Assembly: GCA_027490485.1 (NCBI GenBank)
Contig: JAIXYA010000081.1
Span: forward strand, 1 to 5,024
DNA: 5,024 nucleotides
Reading direction: 5' to 3'
Origin: Comamonadaceae bacterium
GTDB taxonomy: Bacteria > Pseudomonadota > Gammaproteobacteria > Burkholderiales > Burkholderiaceae_C
Part shown: positions 1 through 5,024 of the stretch, piece by piece
How positions within the stretch are numbered: position 1 is the first letter of the stretch
How the letters are laid out: each line of letters begins with the position of its first letter
Made by a program: the position numbers and the translations under genes
Notes under the pieces: generated by a model
The model's database searches: none
The model's input: the letters and a program-made list of their open reading frames with translations, nothing else
Told to the model about the DNA's origin: nothing

Positions 1-283
1 CTTCGCGATTCGTCATTGGTTGAGCCGCTGCGTTGGGATTCAGGCCCATGTCAAACAAGAAGGTGGCTTTCAAGCCATTGCCGAGGTCTTCATTACCTTT
101 AAAGTGGATTTGTGAGTCACCTGATGTACCACTTGTATAACCACGACCATCAATGGACCTGATTGCAGAAGCGCCATCAGAACTCGTGCTTGAAAAAGCT
201 TGGTTAATAGTGCCGTCAATTGTGGCTTGTGCCATTGCGCCAGTGACGGCTGAAATTGCTGCGAGTGCAACGAGGACAACTAC
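1..283 (-). CDS. Outer-membrane porin (Gram-negative porin, Burkholderiales type), N-terminal part, start lost
   Basis: This is the N-terminal 94 codons of an outer-membrane beta-barrel porin, a trimeric channel for small hydrophilic solutes. Read on the minus strand from 283, it begins within a signal-peptide hydrophobic core (VVVLVALAAISAV), followed by an AMA|QA signal peptidase I site near 230. A first-strand-like segment (ATIDGTINQAF) and the porin motif QIHFKGNEDLGNGLKATF come next; the family usually has S-R-I/F-G-F-K-G-x-E-D-L-G-N-G-L-K-A. The 3' end leaves the window. The usual Met-Lys-Lys start is absent: upstream of 283 the frame reads through F-H-P-R-G with no ATG before a stop at 347-349. 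A GTG at 316-314 would give a possible leader containing R and H, but it has no Shine-Dalgarno sequence and overlaps the recombinase gene. I therefore infer a 5'-disrupted porin gene. The family call is firm; whether it is functional is uncertain. Confidence 0.8.
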
Positions 284-292
284 CCCACGGGG
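283..292. other. Junction between porin gene and recombinase gene
   Basis: Porin-like coding sequence on the minus strand stops being recognisable at about 283, and the plus-strand recombinase frame begins at ATG 293. The ten bases between are CCCCACGGGG, two 4-base complementary arms around a 2-base spacer. There is no intergenic space, no Shine-Dalgarno sequence and no recognisable promoter for either gene. Divergent genes normally need room for two promoters, so I infer a rearrangement breakpoint. An assembly join would look the same. Confidence 0.5.
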
Positions 293-1288
293 ATGAAAAA
301 CCAGCAGTTGCTGCACAACTTGATCGAAGATATCTTGCAAGCCGAGTTAGAGAAAGTGCAACGCGACGAAATACGCCACAACTCGTATGTGATGACCAAA
401 ATCCGGCTCGAAGGCTTGATTTTTGAGTTTCTCAAAGACAAGCCTTTGCACAAAATTGATATTCAAGTGCTAGAAGACTTTATTCGGCACATGACCGAGA
501 AGAAGCTTTCCGCTTCCACCATGCAAGGCTATATCGCGCAAATGCGCAAAGTGCTGCGTTTGCTTGAGCGCAAGAAAATTCTGTCTTCTGTACCGAGTTT
601 TCCACCCCTGAAGGCGCAACCCAATTCACGCGGCGGCTTTACCGTCACCGAGTACAAAGCCATTTTGCGTAAATCCAAAGAGCTGCAACGCCAAACCTTC
701 ACCGACTGGGGCGAAGGTAAACGGGCGTGGATGAGAAGCGCTTACCACCAGATGCCGGTTGAAATCAATTGGCTCATACGTTTCATGGTCTACACCTTCA
801 TGCGGCCAGGCGACGTTCGTCAACTGAAAAACCAGCACATTGAAATCATCAACGGCAACTACCACTACCTGCGCCTGACCATGCCCGAGGTGAAGCGCCA
901 CAAATCTGCCACCGTCAGTTTGGCCCCCGCTGTGCCGCTGTTCAAACATATTTTGCAGTACCAAAAAACGCAGGGCTACGGCGCACCTGACGACCATGTG
1001 TTTTTCCCCGAAGTGAAAAACCGGCGGCTGGTGTTGGATATTGTGGGTTGGTGCTTTAACTGGATATTGAAAGACCTGAACCTCAAACAAGGGCCTCATG
1101 GCAACGACCGCACCTTTTACAGCCTGCGCCACAGCGCGATTACCTTCCGATTGATTTACGGCGGCAATATCGACTTGCTGACCTTGGCGCGAAATGCTCG
1201 CACCTCGGTGGAAATGATCGAAAAGTTTTACGCCTCCACGCTTTCAGCAGAGATGAATGTGAGTCTTTTGCACAGCAAGCGCCGCTAA
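293..1288 (+). CDS. Site-specific tyrosine recombinase (phage integrase family)
   Basis: This protein is a DNA strand-exchange enzyme that would cut and rejoin two DNA sites through a covalent phosphotyrosine. Residues 20-105 resemble an alpha-helical SAM-like core-binding domain (KLSASTMQGYIAQMRKVLRLL, helical, basic). Residues 115-330 form the catalytic domain. Visible catalytic positions are R171 in FMRPGD, a lysine in VKRHK (K201 or K204), R279 in YSLRH, and nucleophile Y313 in EKFYAS. The box II histidine is Y276, and the usual His/Trp before the nucleophile (the GH of Xer proteins) is N301 in LARNART. The C-terminus (LLHSKRR) looks complete. ATG 293 is the first start codon after the in-frame stop at 251-253, but it has no ribosome-binding site and lies right at the porin break, so the protein may have lost N-terminal residues. 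No phage or transposon genes flank it, so its target is unknown. It is probably a remnant or solitary recombinase. Confidence 0.9.
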   Translation: MKNQQLLHNLIEDILQAELEKVQRDEIRHNSYVMTKIRLEGLIFEFLKDKPLHKIDIQVLEDFIRHMTEKKLSASTMQGYIAQMRKVLRLLERKKILSSVPSFPPLKAQPNSRGGFTVTEYKAILRKSKELQRQTFTDWGEGKRAWMRSAYHQMPVEINWLIRFMVYTFMRPGDVRQLKNQHIEIINGNYHYLRLTMPEVKRHKSATVSLAPAVPLFKHILQYQKTQGYGAPDDHVFFPEVKNRRLVLDIVGWCFNWILKDLNLKQGPHGNDRTFYSLRHSAITFRLIYGGNIDLLTLARNARTSVEMIEKFYASTLSAEMNVSLLHSKRR

Positions 1289-1316
1289 CACGTCACCCCA
1301 TTTCCTGACTTGGGCC

Positions 1317-1341
1317 TGCACTGCTTTATTTTTTGAGTGCA
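1317..1341. repeat. Small inverted repeat in the gap before pilB
   Basis: TGCACT (1317-1322) and AGTGCA (1336-1341) are perfect 6-base inverted arms around a 13-base T-rich loop. The 84-base gap 1289-1372 also contains T-runs at 1329-1334 and 1363-1369. The stem is too short, and the T-run is inside the loop, for a convincing intrinsic terminator. It could be an operator or a recombinase half-site pair, or chance. I saw no convincing -35/-10 pair in this gap. Confidence 0.25.
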
Positions 1342-1372
1342 ACTTCCCCCTTTATGACCATGTTTTTTTACA

Positions 1373-2527
1373 GTGACCACCATGGTTTCACTGCCCTACC
1401 CCTCATCAGCCACCGATCAAGACCAACAAGCGGTTGACTGGCTGACGCATTTTTTTGCCTCCGCTTTGGCTGATGGGGCCTCCGATATCCATTTAGAGCC
1501 TTTTGAAAACGTACTCAGGGTAAGAGTGCGGGTTGATGGCCATCTGCAAGAGCGTCCATCGCCTCATGCGCAATTGAAAGACCGCATCATCTCGCGGATC
1601 AAAGTGCTGTCGCGCATGGATATTTCAGAAAAACGCTTGCCCCAAGACGGTCGACTGCGCATACCGGTCAACACGTCGCCTATCGATATGCGGGTCAGTT
1701 GCTTGCCCACCGTGCACGGGGAAAAAATCGTGCTACGTATTCAAAACTTTCTGTCGCAGCAGTTAAACCTCAACGACTTAGGTTTTGAGCCACAGCAACT
1801 CGATGATTTGCTGACCGCATTACATCGCCCCAATGGCATGGTGTTGATCACCGGTCCCACGGGTTCTGGCAAAACCATGACGCTTTACAGCTGTTTGCAC
1901 CACCTGAACTCAGCCAAGATCAATATCTCGACAGTAGAAGACCCCTGCGAGATTGTGCTGCCTGGCATCAACCAAATCAATGTGAACGAAAAGTCCGGAC
2001 TGGGTTTTGCACAAACGCTGCGTGCCTTGCTGCGGCAAGACCCTGATGTGGTGATGGTGGGTGAAATACGCGACAGCGAAACCGCCGATGTGGCGGCGAA
2101 AGCCGCACAGACGGGTCATCTGGTGCTGTCAACCCTGCATACCAACGATGCGCCATCTGCACTCACCCGTCTTTGTCAGTTGGGTGTGGCTGACTTCAAT
2201 GTCGCAAGCAGTGTGGTTTTGATTTGTGCGCAAAGACTGGTGCGTAAGCTGTGCCCACACTGCAAATGCAAAGCGCCCCACGAGAACAGGTACACGCCGG
2301 TTGGCTGTGCGTATTGCGTGAATGGCTACAAGGGCAGAGTGGGCATTCACCAAGTCCTTGCCATGACCCCAGAGCTTCAATCCATGATGCAGTCAGGTTT
2401 GGATACGCTCAGTATGACCCATCGTCTGCAGCAAAACGGTGTTCTCACACTGCGTGAAGCGGGTTTGCTGAAAGCTTGTGCCGGCATCACATCCCATGAA
2501 GAAGTCTGGGCAGCCACTTCATCATGA
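1373..2527 (+). CDS. pilB: Type IV pilus/type II secretion assembly ATPase (PilB/GspE family), short form
   Basis: This is the cytoplasmic hexameric ATPase that powers pilin or pseudopilin polymerisation through the inner-membrane platform protein. The N2 domain is seen at residues 20-125 (GASDIHLEP, R49/R51/R53 before VDG, EKRLPQDGR). The catalytic domain follows: Walker A GPTGSGKT at 161-168, Asp box VEDP at 188-191, Walker B region DPDVVMVGEIRD at 223-234 with E231, and His box AAQTGHLVLSTLHTND at 244-259. A zinc-binding tetracysteine (C294, C297, C312, C315) has an unusually short loop. PilB proteins usually have about 560-580 residues; here 384, because the N-terminal MshEN (N1) domain is absent. 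The frame opens only at 1358 after a stop at 1355-1357, so it cannot start much earlier. GTG 1373 is the first start; ATG 1382 is an alternative. Neither has a clear Shine-Dalgarno sequence. All ATPase motifs are intact. The pilB name rests on synteny with pilC, coaE and zapD; gspE is the alternative. Confidence 0.88.
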   Translation: MTTMVSLPYPSSATDQDQQAVDWLTHFFASALADGASDIHLEPFENVLRVRVRVDGHLQERPSPHAQLKDRIISRIKVLSRMDISEKRLPQDGRLRIPVNTSPIDMRVSCLPTVHGEKIVLRIQNFLSQQLNLNDLGFEPQQLDDLLTALHRPNGMVLITGPTGSGKTMTLYSCLHHLNSAKINISTVEDPCEIVLPGINQINVNEKSGLGFAQTLRALLRQDPDVVMVGEIRDSETADVAAKAAQTGHLVLSTLHTNDAPSALTRLCQLGVADFNVASSVVLICAQRLVRKLCPHCKCKAPHENRYTPVGCAYCVNGYKGRVGIHQVLAMTPELQSMMQSGLDTLSMTHRLQQNGVLTLREAGLLKACAGITSHEEVWAATSS

Positions 2528-3579
2528 GCTCAGCACTGCGGCAGCGTTGTCATTTCACTCGGCAACTTGCCACCCTGATGGCAGCAGGTTTGCCCTTGCT
2601 GGAGTCTTTGACCTCCATGGCCAAGTCAGAACCCTCTGGCGACATGCGCCAGTTGATTGTTCGCCTGTGCGTGTCGCTTGAGCAAGGTTGCAGCTTTCAC
2701 CTGGCCCTGCGGCAATCGAATGACTTTGATACTTTGTATTGCGAGTTGGTCGCGGCCGCAGAAATGGCTGGCAACCTTGACCAAGTATTGGAGCGCTTGG
2801 CCCTGTTGCTTGAAAAGCGCCAAGCCCTGCAGTCTCAGATTCGCACAGCCTTGACCTATCCCTGCGCGGTCCTTTTGATCACCATGGTGGTTGTCACCGT
2901 CATCATGGTGTGGGTGGTTCCAGTCTTTGAAGGTATTTTTTCTTCTCTTGGTGCTGACTTGCCAGCACTGACCCTCTCAGTGGTGCAGATGAGTCGCGGG
3001 ATAACCAACGGCGGCGCAGCATGGGTATTGCTTGCCATCAGCGGTTTGTACGTTCCTGTCAGACTGTTGATGGCCAAACCAGACCTCCAACTTTGGCGCG
3101 ATACCACTGTCTTGCGCTTGCCTTTGCTTGGTGAAATGGTTCATCAAAGCCAACTGGCCTTGTGGACGCTGACGCTGTCTGATTTGCTCAAAGCCGGTGT
3201 CCCCATGCTGGATGCTTTGGAGGTGGTGGCAGCCAGCAGCACCAACCGGTGCGTTGGTATGTCCACCATCGTTGTTCGCGCCAAAATCAGCCACGGTGCT
3301 TCGCTGGCCGCTGCAATGGAAAGCCTTTCCACCCATCCTTCCCAAGCACATGTGTTCCCAACCATGTTGATACAGCTGGTGGATGTGGGTGAGCAAAGCG
3401 GGGCCTTGGACACGCTGCTCGCCAAAGTAGCTCAGCAACTCAATGCTCAAGTTGATAACCTGTTGCGTCAGTTCACGCAACTTTTAGAGCCGGCCATGAT
3501 GGTCGTGCTGGGCCTGCTCATGGGCGGACTTGTGGTGGCTCTTTACCTACCCGTCTTTCAATTGGGACAAGTGCTTTAG
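2524..3579 (+). CDS. pilC: Type IV pilus inner-membrane platform protein (PilC/GspF family), short form
   Basis: This polytopic inner-membrane protein forms the platform on which the assembly ATPase acts to build the pilus. Two tandem T2SSF (GspF) domains are visible. The first spans about residues 8-131, with FTRQLATLMAAGLPLLESL and AAAEMAGNLDQVLERLA. The second spans about 211-333, with LSDLLKAGVPMLDALEVVA and LVDVGEQSGALDTLLAKVA. Hydrophobic segments lie near 112-134, 165-184 and 323-345, with the conserved Y112-P113, P133 and LEP at 321-323. At 351 residues it is shorter than the usual ~400 because the N-terminal ~50-60-residue extension before the first domain is missing; ComGB-type proteins are of this size. 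The ATG overlaps the pilB stop as ATGA, which fixes the start and implies translational coupling in one transcript. No frameshift or missing core motif is seen. Confidence 0.9.
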   Translation: MSSALRQRCHFTRQLATLMAAGLPLLESLTSMAKSEPSGDMRQLIVRLCVSLEQGCSFHLALRQSNDFDTLYCELVAAAEMAGNLDQVLERLALLLEKRQALQSQIRTALTYPCAVLLITMVVVTVIMVWVVPVFEGIFSSLGADLPALTLSVVQMSRGITNGGAAWVLLAISGLYVPVRLLMAKPDLQLWRDTTVLRLPLLGEMVHQSQLALWTLTLSDLLKAGVPMLDALEVVAASSTNRCVGMSTIVVRAKISHGASLAAAMESLSTHPSQAHVFPTMLIQLVDVGEQSGALDTLLAKVAQQLNAQVDNLLRQFTQLLEPAMMVVLGLLMGGLVVALYLPVFQLGQVL

Positions 3580-3603
3580 GCTTTCTTATAGACTGCGGGG
3601 CAT

Positions 3604-4209
3604 ATGCAATATCCCGCATTCAAACGCATTGGCCTGACAGGCGGCATCGGCAGCGGCAAATCCACCTTTGGCGCCATGTTGGCCGCACGCGGTTTTGCAT
3701 TGATTGATGCGGATGCTGTCTCTAGGGAGTTGACCGGTGTCGGCGGCTTGGCGATTGCAATGATTCGCGAGGCATTCGGCGATAGCTCTATAGCATTGGA
3801 TGGCAGCATGGACAGAAACCAAATGCGTACTTTGGTGTTTAGTCAGCCTGAAGCTAAAGCGCGATTGGAAGCTATTTTGCATCCCCTTGTCCGCGCATCG
3901 ATTGCAGAAAAAATAACTGTCATCAAAGACAAGGGTGAACCCTTGGCTGTCTTAGATATTCCACTCTTGGTCGAGTCCTCCCAATGGCAGGGGCAACTTG
4001 ACGGCATCATCGTGGTCGATTGCAGTGAGGCTAGGCAACTGTCCCGCGTCATGGCCAGAAATGGCTGGACGCAAGCACAGACTCAAGCTGTGATGGCCTC
4101 GCAGGCCAATCGACAAGAACGGTTGGCAGTGGCCAACTGGGTCATCGATAACGACAACGACGATTTGAGCGCTCTGCAAAAACAAGCCGACGCCTGGGAG
4201 CCCAATTAG
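3604..4209 (+). CDS. coaE: Dephospho-CoA kinase
   Basis: This cytoplasmic enzyme catalyses the last step of coenzyme A biosynthesis, ATP-dependent phosphorylation of the 3'-hydroxyl of the dephospho-CoA ribose. The 201-residue product matches the usual ~200. The P-loop GGIGSGKS is at residues 13-20, with D35-A-D at the CoA-binding site and VSREL after it. HPLVR is at 93-97, LDIPLLVES at 117-125 and IVVDC after that. The lid region RVMARNG is followed by the C-terminal pattern SQANRQERLAVANWVIDN. ATG 3604 gives the normal N-terminus (FKRIGLTGG) and is preceded by a weak purine-rich GCGGGG at 3595-3600. The gene begins 24 bases after the pilC stop, so it is probably co-transcribed with the pilus genes. 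In the common betaproteobacterial order pilD would lie between them; it is absent here. Confidence 0.96.
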   Translation: MQYPAFKRIGLTGGIGSGKSTFGAMLAARGFALIDADAVSRELTGVGGLAIAMIREAFGDSSIALDGSMDRNQMRTLVFSQPEAKARLEAILHPLVRASIAEKITVIKDKGEPLAVLDIPLLVESSQWQGQLDGIIVVDCSEARQLSRVMARNGWTQAQTQAVMASQANRQERLAVANWVIDNDNDDLSALQKQADAWEPN

Positions 4210-4284
4210 GCAAAGTCAAGGCGAGAAAACCCCATTTCAGCGGTTATGATTTGAAAGTTGCTTTTTTCCAACCTGCGAAGTATT

Positions 4285-5024
4285 GTGATTCTTTACGAAC
4301 ACCCATTTAATGAGCGAATTCGCACTTACTTGCGACTTGAATACTTGCTGGAGCGTTTTGAGCAACTCTTGCTACGCTCCTCGGAAATTGATCACCACTT
4401 TGCACTCACCACCTTGTTTGAAATTGTCGATGTCGGTGGTCGTTCCGACTTGAAGTCAGACATACTGAAAGAGCTTGAAAAGCACAAATCACAGTTCAAC
4501 AACTACCGGGGCAACCCTTCGGTGTCCGAAGAGGTGCTGGATGAGTTGCTACAAAAAATTGACAAGTGCTTAAGCGGCTTCAACACGATTGGCAGCCGGA
4601 TAGGTAACTGTGTAAGTGATAACGACTTTCTGAGCAGCTTGCGCAACCGCGTCGCGATTCCAGGTGGTACCTGTGCATTTGACTTACCGGCTTACCATGC
4701 TTGGAAACAAGTTGACCCAGATGAGCGCCGCCAAGATATTTTGAAATGGTCAGAGCCTTTGAAGGCGCTCAATGACAGTGTGGTGTTGTTAATGCGCTTG
4801 CTTCGTGAGAGTGGCGCTGCACAGCGCGTCATCGCCAACAATGGTCAATTTCAACAAGCGCTGCCGCAAGGACGCTTTCAAATGATGCGTGTGTTCATTG
4901 ACCCTGCGCTGGGTTTGGTGCCCGAGATCAGCGGCAACCGAATGATGGTCTGGGTGAGACTCACCCATCAGAACTGGGAAGGCAAGCCTCAAGCGGCGAC
5001 AGAAAATGCCGAGTTTGATATAGA
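4285..5024 (+). CDS. zapD: Cell division protein ZapD (FtsZ-associated), 3' end beyond the window
   Basis: ZapD (formerly YacF, DUF1342) binds the FtsZ C-terminus in the cytoplasm and bundles FtsZ protofilaments, stabilising the Z-ring. The reading frame from GTG 4285 runs 246 codons to the window edge without a stop. The family has about 250 residues, so only a few codons are likely missing. Family hallmarks are the N-terminus ILYEHPFNERIRTYLRLEYL (residues 2-21), the segment GRSDLKSDILKELEKHK (52-68), IPGGTCAFDLPAYHAW (125-140), and the beta-rich C-terminal end with MMVWVRLTH (220-228). GTG 4285 is chosen because it gives exactly this canonical N-terminus. A weak GCGAAG lies just upstream, with a short 4-base spacing. 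It follows coaE by 75 bases, the normal neighbour. That gap holds a -10-like TATGAT (4245-4250) without a good -35, so a separate weak promoter is possible but not shown. Confidence 0.95.
   Translation, partial: MILYEHPFNERIRTYLRLEYLLERFEQLLLRSSEIDHHFALTTLFEIVDVGGRSDLKSDILKELEKHKSQFNNYRGNPSVSEEVLDELLQKIDKCLSGFNTIGSRIGNCVSDNDFLSSLRNRVAIPGGTCAFDLPAYHAWKQVDPDERRQDILKWSEPLKALNDSVVLLMRLLRESGAAQRVIANNGQFQQALPQGRFQMMRVFIDPALGLVPEISGNRMMVWVRLTHQNWEGKPQAATENAEFDI

Noticed and set aside
70..279. A 69-codon minus-strand frame beginning MSSLHS
   Set aside because: The neighbouring minus-strand frame encodes recognisable porin sequence with a signal-peptide core and FKGNEDLGNGLKA, so this frame is an overlap artefact.
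626..1132. A 168-codon minus-strand open frame opposite the recombinase
   Set aside because: It lies entirely antisense to a protein with clear tyrosine recombinase motifs, and its translation shows no recognisable domain. It is a shadow frame.
282..1300. ACCCCA at 282-287 and again at 1295-1300, flanking the recombinase, as a possible target-site duplication
   Set aside because: A shared 6-mer between these two short stretches is expected by chance at roughly one in ten, and no terminal inverted repeats accompany it.
2977..3480. A 167-codon minus-strand open frame opposite pilC
   Set aside because: It is antisense to the second GspF domain, and its His/Gln-rich translation has no family signature. 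It is a shadow frame.
4210..4284. A zapD promoter built on TATGAT at 4245-4250
   Set aside because: No credible -35 lies 16-18 bases upstream and there is no extended -10, so it is not supported as a separate feature.
1..5024. CRISPR arrays, tRNA or rRNA genes, and riboswitches
   Set aside because: No regularly spaced repeats or recognisable RNA signatures were seen. Nearly all of the window is protein-coding, and the gaps are under 100 bases.

Overview
The window looks like a chromosomal segment from a betaproteobacterium of the order Burkholderiales, most likely the family Comamonadaceae. Three things point there: a Burkholderiales-type trimeric porin fragment, a type IV pilus ATPase and platform gene pair followed by coaE and zapD (a typical betaproteobacterial gene order), and ZapD itself, which is confined to beta- and gammaproteobacteria. 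The genus cannot be fixed from the sequence alone.

Layout. Bases 1 to about 283 (minus strand) encode the N-terminal part of an outer-membrane porin. Its 3' end leaves the window, and its native start codon and promoter are missing because homology stops inside the signal peptide. Directly abutting that break, on the plus strand, is a 331-codon tyrosine recombinase (293-1288) with a complete catalytic domain. An 84-bp AT-rich gap with a small inverted repeat follows. Then comes a plus-strand run that reads as one operon: a short PilB/GspE-type ATPase (1373-2527), a short PilC/GspF-type platform protein (2524-3579, 4-base overlap), coaE for dephospho-CoA kinase (3604-4209) and zapD for a cell-division protein (GTG start at 4285, still open at the window end).

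How the genes fit together. The ATPase and platform protein would drive assembly of a type IV pilus or pseudopilus at the inner membrane. CoaE completes coenzyme A synthesis and ZapD bundles FtsZ. The last two are housekeeping genes that commonly travel with the pilus genes and have no obvious functional link to them.

Unusual points. In the usual betaproteobacterial order the prepilin peptidase gene pilD lies between pilC and coaE; here only 24 bases separate them. Both pilus proteins lack the N-terminal part seen in the usual family members, giving a compact pair similar in size to Gram-positive ComGA/ComGB. The recombinase sits exactly at the porin break and immediately upstream of the shortened ATPase gene, suggesting a past rearrangement (or an assembly join). 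I saw no RNA gene, CRISPR array or clear novel multi-gene system.
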